Shown: positions 48,057 through 58,000 of the stretch, piece by piece | How positions within the stretch are numbered: the first letter of the stretch is position 1 | Layout of the letters: each line of letters begins with the position of its first letter | Source: Natronospirillum sp965602035 | GTDB lineage: Bacteria > Pseudomonadota > Gammaproteobacteria > Pseudomonadales > Natronospirillaceae | Reading direction: 5' to 3' | NCBI GenBank assembly: GCA_965602035.1 | Contig: OZ271919.1 | Span: forward strand, 1,922,001-1,986,000 | DNA length: 64,000 nucleotides | Program-made: the position numbers and the translations under genes | The notes under the pieces: generated by a model | The model's input: only the letters and a program-made list of their open reading frames with translations | Database searches by the model: none | What the model was told of the DNA's origin: nothing

Positions 48057-50561
48057 ATGGCCAGCAAAACAGCAACTAGTCAGAACCGCGCGGGCAGCTC
48101 AGCCACCAATCGGGTCGCCCCGGTTACGGCGCGGAGCATGCAGCAGAAAATCGTTCAGCATCTGCGTGCAACCCAGGGCACCTATGAAGAAAAGGCAACG
48201 CCCCAGGCGTGGTGGAAAGCGACCGCATCGGCCATCAACGAGTTTGTGATGGACGCATTGACGGAAACACAGCGCACACACTCCCAGTATGACACGCGGG
48301 CAGTCAATTACCTCTCCATGGAATTTCTCATGGGGCGTCTCCTGTCAAACAATCTGCATAACCTGCATCTGTATCAGCCGACCGAGAAGGCCCTTCAGTC
48401 ACTCGGCCAGAGCCTCCCGGACCTGCTGGAAGAAGAGCCGGATATGGCACTTGGCAATGGTGGCCTTGGCCGCCTGGCCGCCTGCTTTCTGGATTCGCTG
48501 GCGTCCATGAACTACCCGGCCGTGGGGTATGGCATTCATTACGAACACGGTCTGTTCGAGCAGTATTTCCGCAATGGACGCCAGATCGAACGGCCAGATG
48601 ACTGGCGCGAATACGGCAACCCCTGGGAAGTCTGCCGCCCCGAATCTGTGCAGGAGATAAAGCTGTACGGTTACGTGGAAACCCAATACGGTGTCGATGC
48701 ACAACGCAAAGTCTGGCACCCCGGACGAACCGTGAAGGCTGTGCCCTGGGATATTCCGGTGGTCGGCTACAACGGCGCCAATGTCAACATACTGCGGCTC
48801 TGGGAAAGCCGAGCCACGGATTTCTTCGACTGGGACGTATTCAATGCCGGCGGTTACATTGATGCTCAGGCTGAGCAGGCCGAAGCAGAAGCCATTTCCA
48901 AGGTACTTTACCCGAACGACGAGACCGAAGCGGGCAAAGAGCTGCGGCTGATCCAGCAGTATTTCTTCAGCGCCGCGTCACTGGCCGATATTGTTCGCCG
49001 GTTCCGGCGCACGCACGGCGACAACTGGCGCAAACTGCCGGAGCTCGCGGCGATACAGTTGAACGACACGCACCCGGCCGTTGCGATTCCCGAGCTGATG
49101 CGACTGCTGATCGATGACTATACCGTGCCGTGGCAGGAAGCCTGGGACCTGTGTCGTCGGGTGTTCTCCTACACCAACCACACGCTGCTGCCGGAAGCGC
49201 TGGAAAAGTGGAGCGTGCCGTTGTTCGGGCGGGTACTGCCCCGCCACCTGGAACTGATTTACGAGATCAACCATCACTTCCTCCATGGCGAAGTGGAAGC
49301 TCACTGGCCTGAAGATGACGACGTCAAACGCCGCCTGTCCATTATTGAGGAGAACGGCGAGAAAATGGTGCGCATGGGGCACCTTAGTGTCATCGGATCA
49401 CACAAGGTCAATGGTGTGGCCGAGGTCCACTCACAACTGGTGAAGACGGATCTGTTTCCCGACTTCCATGAACTGTGGCCGGATAAGCTCATCAATGTAA
49501 CCAACGGTATTACACCGAGACGTTGGCTTAAGTCGTGCAATCCCCGGCTGTCTTCGCTGATCGACCGCCATATTGATGCGGACTGGCCGCTGAACCTGAG
49601 CAAACTCAGGAAGCTCGAGGAACTGGCTGATAATGCGCGCTTCCAGAATGCGTACATGAAAGCCAAGTATGAGAACAAGGTTGATCTGGCGGCTGAAATC
49701 CGCGAGCTGACCGGCATTGAAGTAAACCCGGATGCATTGTTCGACGTGCAGATCAAGCGACTCCACGAATACAAGCGCCAACACCTCAACCTGTTGCATA
49801 TCATGGCGCTCTACCGTCGGCTGCTGGAAGACCCCCAGCTCGATATCGTGCCGCGCGTGTTTCTGTTCGGTGCCAAGGCAGCGCCAGGGTACAAGATCGC
49901 CAAGGATATTATCTACGCCATCAACAAGGTGGCGGAGAAAATCAACAATGACAGCCGGATCAACGACAAACTGAAAGTGGTTATGCTCCCCAACTACCGT
50001 GTCAGCCTGGCAGAGAAGATGATTCCTGCGGCGGACCTCTCGGAGCAGATCTCAACCGCCGGCAAGGAGGCGTCCGGCACCGGCAATATGAAACTGGCGC
50101 TGAACGGAGCACTCACCATTGGTACGCTTGACGGCGCCAATATTGAGATCGCTGACGAAGCAGGCCGGGACAACGTGTTCATTTTCGGCATGACCGTTGA
50201 CGAGGTAAAAGCGCTGAATCGCCAGGGCTATAACCCCTATGATTACTATCTCAACGACGGCGAGTTGAAAGCACTGGTGGACTGGTTCGACAGTGACTAC
50301 TTCACACCCGGTGAACCCAGAGCGCTGAGCCCTGTCAAGCACAGCCTTCTTGATGGCGGCGACCCGTTTCGAGTATTGCCGGATTTCCGTGCCTATTGCG
50401 CAGCTCAGGAGCAGGTCGATCGCAAATACCGCGACAAAAAGGCCTGGGCCCGTAGCGCGATTCTCAACACGGCAAGCATGGGTAAATTCAACTCGGATCG
50501 CTCCATAGAGGACTATGTCAACCGGATATGGCACCTGAAGCCATACCCAAAGGGAGCGTAA
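48057..50561 (+). CDS. glgP: Glycogen/starch/alpha-glucan phosphorylase
   Basis: An 834-residue family 35 glycosyltransferase that releases glucose-1-phosphate from glycogen or maltodextrin. Typical stretches are YLSMEFLMGRLLSNNL, LGNGGLGRLAACFLDS, LNDTHPAVAIPEL and the pyridoxal-phosphate lysine in EASGTGNMKLALNGALTIG near residue 678. No other glycogen gene is in the window. The first 25 residues are polar and variable. It is followed by the Fur-type promoter of the putative small RNA rather than by its own clear terminator. Confidence 0.95.
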   Translation: MASKTATSQNRAGSSATNRVAPVTARSMQQKIVQHLRATQGTYEEKATPQAWWKATASAINEFVMDALTETQRTHSQYDTRAVNYLSMEFLMGRLLSNNLHNLHLYQPTEKALQSLGQSLPDLLEEEPDMALGNGGLGRLAACFLDSLASMNYPAVGYGIHYEHGLFEQYFRNGRQIERPDDWREYGNPWEVCRPESVQEIKLYGYVETQYGVDAQRKVWHPGRTVKAVPWDIPVVGYNGANVNILRLWESRATDFFDWDVFNAGGYIDAQAEQAEAEAISKVLYPNDETEAGKELRLIQQYFFSAASLADIVRRFRRTHGDNWRKLPELAAIQLNDTHPAVAIPELMRLLIDDYTVPWQEAWDLCRRVFSYTNHTLLPEALEKWSVPLFGRVLPRHLELIYEINHHFLHGEVEAHWPEDDDVKRRLSIIEENGEKMVRMGHLSVIGSHKVNGVAEVHSQLVKTDLFPDFHELWPDKLINVTNGITPRRWLKSCNPRLSSLIDRHIDADWPLNLSKLRKLEELADNARFQNAYMKAKYENKVDLAAEIRELTGIEVNPDALFDVQIKRLHEYKRQHLNLLHIMALYRRLLEDPQLDIVPRVFLFGAKAAPGYKIAKDIIYAINKVAEKINNDSRINDKLKVVMLPNYRVSLAEKMIPAADLSEQISTAGKEASGTGNMKLALNGALTIGTLDGANIEIADEAGRDNVFIFGMTVDEVKALNRQGYNPYDYYLNDGELKALVDWFDSDYFTPGEPRALSPVKHSLLDGGDPFRVLPDFRAYCAAQEQVDRKYRDKKAWARSAILNTASMGKFNSDRSIEDYVNRIWHLKPYPKGA

Positions 50562-50570
50562 GAAAAGTTA

Positions 50571-50599
50571 TTGATAATGATTCCCATTATATGTAATAT
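50571..50599 (+). promoter_or_regulatory. Sigma70 promoter overlapping a Fur box
   Basis: TTGATA (50571-50576) and TAATAT (50594-50599) with a 17-bp spacer form a near-consensus promoter starting transcription near 50606. The same bases contain GATAATGATTCCCATTATA (50573-50591), which matches the 19-bp Fur consensus at 15 positions. Iron-bound Fur would block polymerase. Confidence 0.72.
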
Positions 50600-50605
50600 G
50601 CATCG

Positions 50606-50735
50606 GGTCGTGATGGCGATCTCCCGGGAAGGGTGATCGTCGAGGCCGACACCCTGTCGGCCCCAGGGTTACGGATGACCGCACCTCTGAAATCATGTGT
50701 CTTTTTGCCCGGGGCCTTCCCCGGGTGCCTTTTTA
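50606..50735 (+). ncRNA. Putative Fur-regulated small RNA of about 130 nt
   Basis: The predicted transcript runs from the Fur-controlled promoter to an intrinsic terminator. It has a first hairpin (CGATC 50617-50621 with GATCG 50635-50639, inner CCC/GGG), a second perfect 8-bp hairpin (GGCCGACA 50644-50651 with TGTCGGCC 50655-50662), an unpaired stretch of about 45 nt rich in A and T (50663-50707) suited to Hfq and target pairing, and a GC-rich terminator. The only open reading frame is seven codons. The layout is that of RyhB/PrrF-type iron-sparing RNAs, but I see no sequence match to either. It could instead be a leader of the lysR gene. Confidence 0.55.
50708..50735 (+). terminator. Intrinsic terminator of the putative small RNA
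   Basis: CCCGGGG (50708-50714) and CCCCGGG (50719-50725) pair perfectly around a CCTT loop, followed by TGCCTTTTT. A strong intrinsic terminator. Confidence 0.8.
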
Positions 50736-50819
50736 CGCCCTGTTGTCCCGCGAGAACGTTGTATTCCGCGCTTTTCGGGGTTAGTTTGGAAGCCCTTCGC
50801 GTTAGCACCGATCCGACCT

Positions 50820-51770
50820 ATGAAACTGTCACGACACGACCTGAACCTGCTGGTGTATCTGGATGCGTTGTTGCGGGAGCGTAACGTGACACGGGCCGCC
50901 GATCGCCTGAACATCAGCCAGCCGGCAATGAGCAATGGCCTGAAACGACTGCGTGAGATGTTCAGCGATCCACTCCTTGTACGCACTTCCAGAGGCATGG
51001 AACCGACCGCCCGCGCGCTTGCGCTGCAGCCCGCGGTGCACCAGATGCTGCTGGATCTGGAGGCTGTTCTTCAGGACGACACACCGTTTGATCCCGGAGC
51101 GGAGGACCGGGTATTTCGCATTATGGCCAGTGACTATGCCGCCACAACGCTGTTGCCGGGGCTGATGGAGCGCATCAGCAGCAAGGCACCCAATATCCGG
51201 CTCGACATCATGACCCCCAGCGATGTGAGCTTCCGCGATGTCGAGGATGGCCGGGTGGACCTCGCCATAAACAGCTTCAGTGATCTGCCGCAGTCGTTTT
51301 ACCAGAAGGTCCTGTGGCGCGATGCCTTCATCTGTGCCGTTCCCGATAGCGATGCCGCGGATGAACTCACGCTCGAGTCCTACCTCGCGGCTCACCATGT
51401 CTGGGTGAACAAGACCGGTTACGGCGTTGGCATGGGGATTGATCCGGAGGATATTCAACGGCTCAGCCGCGTCGATCGTACCCTGCATGAACTGGGGCAC
51501 CGGCGCACCATCAAACTCTTTGCACGCGACTACCACCTGGCCCTGCACCTGGTATTCAGTGCCGGCCTGGTTGCCACGGTGCCTCGCCGAATCGCTGCGA
51601 GTTACCGGAACTGGCCCGGCCTGACCCTGATGCCACCGCCCTTCCCGGTTGAGCCACTGGAGCTCAGTATGGTGTGGAGCCCGCTACTGCATCAGGACCA
51701 GGCCCATATCTGGATGCGTAAGGCCATAGCTGAAGTCGCCGATGCCGAGGTACCCGGTGTTACCCGGTAA
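50820..51770 (+). CDS. LysR-family transcriptional regulator
   Basis: A 316-residue LysR regulator. The N-terminal helix-turn-helix (MKLSRHDLNLLVYLDALLRE, NVTRAADRLNISQPAMSNGLKRLRE) is followed by a substrate-binding domain (residues 95-300; FRIMASDYAATTLLPGLMERI, VDLAINSFSDLP). The sequence LNLLVYLDALLRERNVTRAA resembles the NodD/PnbR branch. Its target is unknown; the only divergent neighbourhood is the Fur-controlled region. Its end overlaps tamA by 14 nt (or 29 if tamA starts at 51742). Confidence 0.92.
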   Translation: MKLSRHDLNLLVYLDALLRERNVTRAADRLNISQPAMSNGLKRLREMFSDPLLVRTSRGMEPTARALALQPAVHQMLLDLEAVLQDDTPFDPGAEDRVFRIMASDYAATTLLPGLMERISSKAPNIRLDIMTPSDVSFRDVEDGRVDLAINSFSDLPQSFYQKVLWRDAFICAVPDSDAADELTLESYLAAHHVWVNKTGYGVGMGIDPEDIQRLSRVDRTLHELGHRRTIKLFARDYHLALHLVFSAGLVATVPRRIAASYRNWPGLTLMPPPFPVEPLELSMVWSPLLHQDQAHIWMRKAIAEVADAEVPGVTR

Positions 51771-53541
51771 ATCATTGAGAATCGCCCACCTGAAGTCGTC
51801 TGTTATTCGTGTTACGGCGTTCTGGCTCTTGTGCGCGACGGTCGTCGTACAGGCACAGGATCGCATGTCAGAGCCAACTACCGAAACCCTGGTCTATTCG
51901 GCCGTCGTGCCTGAAGAACTGGAGCGTGCCTGGCTCGATACCCTGGCCGAGTATCGCGAGGCATTGCGCAGTGGCGAACAGGTAGCGACAAGACCACTGG
52001 CGCAGCAGAACGCTGAAATTGACCTGCTATTGGACAGCCTTCGCTCTCAGGGGTATTACAACGCATCCGTAGAGCCTCTGCTTCCCGGTGACCTCTCGCG
52101 GCTGCGCTATGACATTGATCCCGGGCAACGATTCATTATCCGACGCGTTGACTGGGAGTGGCCTGAGCCGCTCACCGGAAACACCCTGAATGCCCAGTCC
52201 CGGTTGCGACCCGGTCAACCGCTGGTCGCGCAGACGGTTCTGGATACCCAGGCTGCCCTGCGACGCGAAATCCAGTCTACCGCCTGTTTTCTGCGGGTGA
52301 ACGTCCGGTACGAGCTGAATCTGGACCGCAGGGCGCATTCAGGGACTCTGCGATTCTATATGGATCCCAGCCCCCAGGTCACCATTCGCGATGTTGAGAT
52401 AACGGGCACCGAGACAGTACGACCGGATTATGCCCGGGGCCTCACTGCGCTCTCTCCCGGAGATTGTTTTCAGCGACCGGCCCTGGACCGGGCGCGCCTG
52501 AATCTGTACGAATCGAACCTGTTCGCCCGTGTGGAAGAGGCAGTTTCAGAGCCGGACGAGAATGACCAGGTTCAGGTAACCTTCCGTGTGCAGGAACGTT
52601 TCCACCGTACCCTCTCACTGGGCGGCGGGTACGACACCGACTCCGGGTTTGGTGTCAGCTCGGAATGGACGCATCGCAACATCGCGGGGCGAGGCGAACA
52701 GCTGACACTGGGGGCTCAGGTAAGCCAGCTGCGGCAGGCCCTTTATGCGAGCCTGGAAATACCCGAACGAACGGCCGGTCGGCCCAGTGTCACACTGAGT
52801 ACGCGCCTGGAGCGCGAGCTCGTGCAAGAGTCACCCTCCTACGAATGGCAACAGGGCGTATCGCTGGAACAGGGGTTATGGGACAACTGGTCCGCTTCGG
52901 TGGGAGCCGACCTGCGCTCGACATGGCTACGGGAGAGCAGCGGTGTCACCTCATTCGAACAGTGGCTCGAGCTCCCCGCGTCTGTTGTGCGCGACACCAG
53001 AGATGACCCACTGGACCCGCAGAGCGGAACCCGGTGGGTGGTCGGAGTAACGCCCAGTATCTCCCTGTCGGGAACCCAGCCCAACTACACTTCGATCACG
53101 ACCGGTTGGCGTGGATACTGGTCACAGTCGCAGCGGCTGACACTGGCACTGTCCGGAGACGCAACCGCACTGACCGGTCTGGCGGGATCATTGAACTTTT
53201 CTGACTTGCGGCCGACTGAAAGGTTATACGCCGGTGGCGGTGGTTCACTACGCGGATGGCCTTACCAGGAAGTACCTCCGGCCTCCGGTGGGCGAACGCG
53301 GGTGCTCACCAGCGCCGAGCAACGTCTGCGCATCAGTGAAAGCTGGGGTGCAGTCGCATTTGCCGATGCCGCCTGGCTCTCGGATCAGATGACACTGACC
53401 CGGAATGACAGCTCCTACGGCGCCGGGTTCGGGGTCCGGTATTTCACCAATTTTGCACCACTACGCGCTGATATTGCATCGCCCCTGCCGGACTGGGGAT
53501 CGGACTGGCGATTCTATTTCAGTATAGGGCAGGCGTTCTGA
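51757..53541 (+). CDS. tamA: Translocation and assembly module protein TamA
   Basis: A 594-residue outer-membrane protein of the Omp85 family: signal peptide (hydrophobic VTAFWLLCATVVVQAQ), three POTRA domains (residues 40-275) and a C-terminal 16-strand barrel with VRDTRDDPLDPQSGTRW, GGGGSLRGWPYQEV (the lid-lock motif) and a final strand ending in Phe. It works with TamB in moving lipids or autotransporters to the outer membrane. I use the GTG at 51757 with GAGG upstream; an ATG at 51742 has no ribosome site. tamB starts one base after its stop. Confidence 0.9.
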   Translation: MLPGKSLRIAHLKSSVIRVTAFWLLCATVVVQAQDRMSEPTTETLVYSAVVPEELERAWLDTLAEYREALRSGEQVATRPLAQQNAEIDLLLDSLRSQGYYNASVEPLLPGDLSRLRYDIDPGQRFIIRRVDWEWPEPLTGNTLNAQSRLRPGQPLVAQTVLDTQAALRREIQSTACFLRVNVRYELNLDRRAHSGTLRFYMDPSPQVTIRDVEITGTETVRPDYARGLTALSPGDCFQRPALDRARLNLYESNLFARVEEAVSEPDENDQVQVTFRVQERFHRTLSLGGGYDTDSGFGVSSEWTHRNIAGRGEQLTLGAQVSQLRQALYASLEIPERTAGRPSVTLSTRLERELVQESPSYEWQQGVSLEQGLWDNWSASVGADLRSTWLRESSGVTSFEQWLELPASVVRDTRDDPLDPQSGTRWVVGVTPSISLSGTQPNYTSITTGWRGYWSQSQRLTLALSGDATALTGLAGSLNFSDLRPTERLYAGGGGSLRGWPYQEVPPASGGRTRVLTSAEQRLRISESWGAVAFADAAWLSDQMTLTRNDSSYGAGFGVRYFTNFAPLRADIASPLPDWGSDWRFYFSIGQAF

Positions 53542-53542
53542 C

Positions 53543-56500
53543 ATGAATCTTCTGTGGCGCAGCATAACAACCGGGCTCGGACTCTGGTTTCGACAACTGG
53601 TGCATTTCGTGCTCGCTCTTCTGCTCGTTACTGCGCTCGCTCTGGCCCTGATGGTCGGGACCAACAGCGGACGAAGCTGGCTGGGGAGCCAGGGAATCTG
53701 GCTGGCCAACCAGTTCAGCGACTGGTACATCCAGGCCACCGATATACGCAGCGCCAGCCTGGGCGAGTGGACGTTCGGCACATTGCGCGTATACCCGCCA
53801 GCGCTGGATGAATCGGTGTTCTCGGCCGGCGAGCTCAACATCCGCTTTCCGCTCGATCAATGGAATGGCGATTTTCGCCTGCACAGGCTGGCTGCGGATG
53901 AAATCATGTTGGATATTGAACGGTTGTCCGCACTGGGCGAAGAACAGGACGCCGGTGCACCGGCGGCGTTGCCGCCGACACCAGAGCAGTTGCTCGGCCG
54001 AGGCGCACGTATTGATGACATCAGCATAGAGCGGCTCGAAATTGCCCATTCCGGCCAGCCGGGCGATTCGCTTGCCGGGCGCGCCGAGGGCAACCTGGCA
54101 TGGGGTGCCCGCAACCGTTTTCCGGAACTACAACTGAACTGGCGCTCACCCGAGCATGAGCTTGACCTTCTGAAGCTGACCACGGAAAGCAGAACCACAA
54201 ACGGCAATGATTCGTGGTCAGTCACTGCCGACAGTACCATTCCACCGAACAGCTGGCTGCAGGGCGCCGCAAGGTGGCCTCTGGATGAACCCCTGTCTGC
54301 GTCCCTGCAAACGACCCTTAACGTATCACCGCTGCAATTGGAGGTGTCGGAATTGTCCGTACCCTGGCTGGGCTATCGTGTGGCCCTGTCCGGGCGTGTT
54401 CGCCAATTGCCCGGCGGTTGGGCACTGCAGGACGCGGAACTCGGCGTCGATGACCGGATGAGTCGGCTGCAGGGCCGATGGATTGGCGGCGCAGGGTCTG
54501 TAGCCGGCACGCTTGATCTGCCACTGGCCATATTCGAACCATGGCTTCCTGAGGGTCTTACCGCACATGGACTGACTGCGCAGGATCGACTCACAGCAGA
54601 TGTCGACTGGTCATCAGACGCGCCCTGGGCGATGTCCGCAGACCTCCAGACGCAATGGTACCGCCAGGGCACAAGCATCAACCTGTCTGCCGGTGGCAAC
54701 CGATTTGCCGTCAATGACATTGAAGCGGATGCGCGCATCGGTGAGAGCATGTTGTCAGCAACCGGTGCGTGGCACCTGAGAACCCATAGCGGTGCACTGC
54801 AACTCAGCGGTGATCTGGACAACGGACTGCTCGAGCCGCTGCCTCAGTTGGCGATCGTTACAGACTGGATTGACCGGGTTCAACTGAACGGGACGCTGAT
54901 TGGCAATGGCCGGAACGAACCCGATAACGCGGGTGGACAGCAAGGCGACGGCTCGATCGCCTGGCCCGACTGGCAAGGGACGATGGCCGCCAGCGGTCGT
55001 ATTCCGGAGGGTTACGGCATTCCCGCCGGTCGCGACTGGGAAGCGACGGCGCGGACAGAATGGCAACACCCGCAGCTGGATTGGCGCGAACTTGAACTCT
55101 CAGTAGGGCCTGCCGCATCGGCTGTCCGCCTGGGCAGCGCCGGTGACTACCAGTTCGATGGCGGGCAGATCAACGCTCGCTGGACATTGCAGCCGGCCGA
55201 CCTGCTTCCCTGGCTGAGAGACCTCAATGCGGCGCCGGCCGACCTGAGTCGCGCGCGAGTCGCTGCCAGCGGGCAAATCGAAGGGCCTATCAACCGGCCG
55301 GACCTCTCGACCTGGATACGCTCCGAAGGCGTGTTTCTCGGGGAAACCTGGCAACTGGAGTTCGAATCGCCGCAACTCAGTCTGGACCGGGTGCTGGTAG
55401 ACCGGCTTCACACGACCTGGCGTGACAGTTCGCTGACTGCATCAGGTTCGTTACAGCCCGACCTGAATGCAGACTGGCGCGAATGGCAGACGCAGCTCGA
55501 CGTGTCTCCTGTTTCCCTGTCTCTGGCCAACCTGGCGAGCGTTGTGCCCGAGTGGCCGCAGGCACTGGATGAAGGCAACCTGATGAGCTCGATCTCCGTT
55601 CGTGGTGCACTCGGTGACCCCGAGTTGCTGGCTCAGGCACGTCTGAACGCAAGCTATCGCGATGAAGCACTGACCGGGTCGGTGAACTGGCAGGCGGACA
55701 ACCTGCAAGCTGACTTCAACTGGCAGGACCGCTATATTCGGCTGGATGGCGCGGGTCGGCCCTGGAATGGCGGCGACTGGCAATTACGGTTCGAGCGTCT
55801 GCGAACGGCGGACATTCAGCCCTGGGTGGACATTCCGGAACCAGTGCTGGCTGCCGGGCTGACACATTCCGGCACGCTGCAGGTTCAGGGTAATATCAAC
55901 GACGCCGAGGCTACACTGGAAAGTACGCATTCAGGTCGTTGGCAGGGCCGCGATATCGAAGCCCGACTGAACGGCACCGCGTCGGTACTTGGCCGGGAAC
56001 TGGAAGCCTGGTCGCTGGCCGACAGCCGTATCAACTGGGGAGACGCCACGGCAACGCTGGCTGTGGCAAGCAATGCGGGCGACCCGTTGCCCGACACCGG
56101 TACTCTGGCCGTCAATCGTGTTCCGCTGCAGGAGTTCGTCAGTCAACCCGGCCTGGTCGCTGATCTGTCAGGCCAGGTCGCCTTCACTGCGGCCTGGCCG
56201 GATTGGGAAGTGTCACCGGACCTCGCGCTGAACGGTGAGTTCAACAATGAGCCATTGGAGGCCGCGCTGGCCGCGGATCTGGCGGGCACGGACCAGCGGG
56301 TGCGTATGGTTGACGTCCGGACCCTGGCGCTGGATCTCGGGAACCTGGCCAGGATACGAGGCAACGGAGGCCTGCAGGACCAGCAGTGGGATCTGGCATT
56401 AGACTGGGACGGCCTGAACTGGCAGCCACCGGCCAGTTGGCCTGTACCGAACGCACAATGGTCCGGCGACGGGCGACTTCGGCTGCGCGGTGAAGGCGAC

Positions 56501-57976
56501 AACCCCGATATTCGTGGCACGATGAATTGGCAGAGCGAATGGCCGGATCGAAGCGACGGCGAGCCCATACCCATGGAGCTGAACATGCAGGCCGGCACGA
56601 CGGACAGCCGGTTGGCGCTGACGGCAGCGCTCGAGTCGCCGGGAGAAGAACTCGCTCTCGCCGGACTGGAATTACCCCGCCAGCCATGGACTGAGCGACT
56701 GGGCCAGCCGTGGCGCGAATGGCCGTTCGAGGGCTATTGGGAAATCGATATACCAATGGCGTTGCTCGGGTTCTGGCTGGGTCAGGAGTCACTGCAACTG
56801 CAGGGTGACCTTACCGGTGACGGCGTTGCGTCAGGGCCCCTGGCGGACCCGGATTTCGAGGCAGCGGCCGACTGGTCCGAGGGTGCCATGCGGATCGCCA
56901 GCACCAACACCGAGCTCTACGACATTGCCGCTTCCCTGTCGTCGGATTCAGCCGATCGCGTTGACATCACGGCGAACGCCCGCGCCGGCGACGGGACACT
57001 CTCACTGAGCGGCGCGCTCGCCCGCGAAGGCGGCCAGTGGAGTTCCGACCTCGCGCTGTCGCTCGATAATGCGGCGATCCTTCAGCGACCGGACATCCAG
57101 AGCCTGGCGAACGGTGAACTCGGGCTCACGGGGCCTCTGAGCAACATGCAGCTGGCCGGCACGGTCGGCCTGCGCGAATTGTCGGTCAACCTCAACCGAT
57201 TGAGTGACAATTCAATACCGCAACTTCAGGTAAGTAACGACGCGCAACTGGGCAACGGCCGCGCCAGTATTCCGGTCACTCTGGATGTGACATTGAACAC
57301 GGATGGCTCCGCCAGCATCCGGGGCAATGGCCTGGATGCCATGCTCTCCGGTGAGCTCCGTGTCAACGGAACGCCGGATGATCTCAGCTCTGATGGTGCT
57401 CTCACGATCGATTCGGGCAGCTTCAATCTGCTCACACGCCGCTTTGATCTCCGTGAGGGCGAGTTGCGCCTGGTAGATGAAGCACTCAACATTGACATCC
57501 TTGCCGTACATCAGCGCGGTGATACCACCATCGAAGCCCGCCTCACGGGCAACACTGAGGAGTTGCGACTGCAGCTGCAGAGCACGCCGTCACTGCCCGA
57601 AGATGAAATAATCGCCCAGTTGCTGTTCGGCAAGACGGTGCAGAACATGACCCCCTGGCAGGCACTTCAATTGGCCAACGCCGTGAATCAACTGCGCGGA
57701 GGGGAGAGTATCGACCTGCTGTTAGCTACCCGCAACACGCTGGGGCTGGATACGCTGGAAGTTGAATCAGGGGAAGAAGGGGAGAACGCGACGCTGCGTG
57801 TCGGCCGGTACCTGAACAGCCGTGTCTATCTGGAAGTCGATACAGAGCTCGCCGCTGAACAGGATTGGCAGAGCACCGTGGAGGTTGAGCTTACCCCGAA
57901 TCTCAACCTGGAGACGTTCACCGGCTCGGGAGGACGGGGCGGTGGCCTTCAGCTCCGCTGGCGCCGGGACTACTGA
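53543..57976 (+). CDS. tamB: Translocation and assembly module protein TamB
   Basis: A 1477-residue AsmA-like protein with one N-terminal membrane anchor (LVHFVLALLLVTALALALMVG) and a very long periplasmic beta-helical groove that spans to the outer membrane. The conserved C-terminal DUF490 domain (about 1190-1477) has GELRVNGTPDDLSSDGAL, DIDILAVHQ-like and LQSTPSLPEDEIIAQLLFGK motifs. It is predicted to move phospholipids with TamA. The length is somewhat above the 1259 residues of E. coli TamB. It is transcribed with tamA. Confidence 0.93.
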   Translation: MNLLWRSITTGLGLWFRQLVHFVLALLLVTALALALMVGTNSGRSWLGSQGIWLANQFSDWYIQATDIRSASLGEWTFGTLRVYPPALDESVFSAGELNIRFPLDQWNGDFRLHRLAADEIMLDIERLSALGEEQDAGAPAALPPTPEQLLGRGARIDDISIERLEIAHSGQPGDSLAGRAEGNLAWGARNRFPELQLNWRSPEHELDLLKLTTESRTTNGNDSWSVTADSTIPPNSWLQGAARWPLDEPLSASLQTTLNVSPLQLEVSELSVPWLGYRVALSGRVRQLPGGWALQDAELGVDDRMSRLQGRWIGGAGSVAGTLDLPLAIFEPWLPEGLTAHGLTAQDRLTADVDWSSDAPWAMSADLQTQWYRQGTSINLSAGGNRFAVNDIEADARIGESMLSATGAWHLRTHSGALQLSGDLDNGLLEPLPQLAIVTDWIDRVQLNGTLIGNGRNEPDNAGGQQGDGSIAWPDWQGTMAASGRIPEGYGIPAGRDWEATARTEWQHPQLDWRELELSVGPAASAVRLGSAGDYQFDGGQINARWTLQPADLLPWLRDLNAAPADLSRARVAASGQIEGPINRPDLSTWIRSEGVFLGETWQLEFESPQLSLDRVLVDRLHTTWRDSSLTASGSLQPDLNADWREWQTQLDVSPVSLSLANLASVVPEWPQALDEGNLMSSISVRGALGDPELLAQARLNASYRDEALTGSVNWQADNLQADFNWQDRYIRLDGAGRPWNGGDWQLRFERLRTADIQPWVDIPEPVLAAGLTHSGTLQVQGNINDAEATLESTHSGRWQGRDIEARLNGTASVLGRELEAWSLADSRINWGDATATLAVASNAGDPLPDTGTLAVNRVPLQEFVSQPGLVADLSGQVAFTAAWPDWEVSPDLALNGEFNNEPLEAALAADLAGTDQRVRMVDVRTLALDLGNLARIRGNGGLQDQQWDLALDWDGLNWQPPASWPVPNAQWSGDGRLRLRGEGDNPDIRGTMNWQSEWPDRSDGEPIPMELNMQAGTTDSRLALTAALESPGEELALAGLELPRQPWTERLGQPWREWPFEGYWEIDIPMALLGFWLGQESLQLQGDLTGDGVASGPLADPDFEAAADWSEGAMRIASTNTELYDIAASLSSDSADRVDITANARAGDGTLSLSGALAREGGQWSSDLALSLDNAAILQRPDIQSLANGELGLTGPLSNMQLAGTVGLRELSVNLNRLSDNSIPQLQVSNDAQLGNGRASIPVTLDVTLNTDGSASIRGNGLDAMLSGELRVNGTPDDLSSDGALTIDSGSFNLLTRRFDLREGELRLVDEALNIDILAVHQRGDTTIEARLTGNTEELRLQLQSTPSLPEDEIIAQLLFGKTVQNMTPWQALQLANAVNQLRGGESIDLLLATRNTLGLDTLEVESGEEGENATLRVGRYLNSRVYLEVDTELAAEQDWQSTVEVELTPNLNLETFTGSGGRGGGLQLRWRRDY

Positions 57977-58000
57977 CACGGTCTTCACTGCACGGGAGAG

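Noticed and set aside
50697..50819. N-terminal extension of the LysR protein from 50697
   Set aside because: It would read through the intrinsic terminator and adds a Pro/Arg-rich segment before a perfect LysR start.
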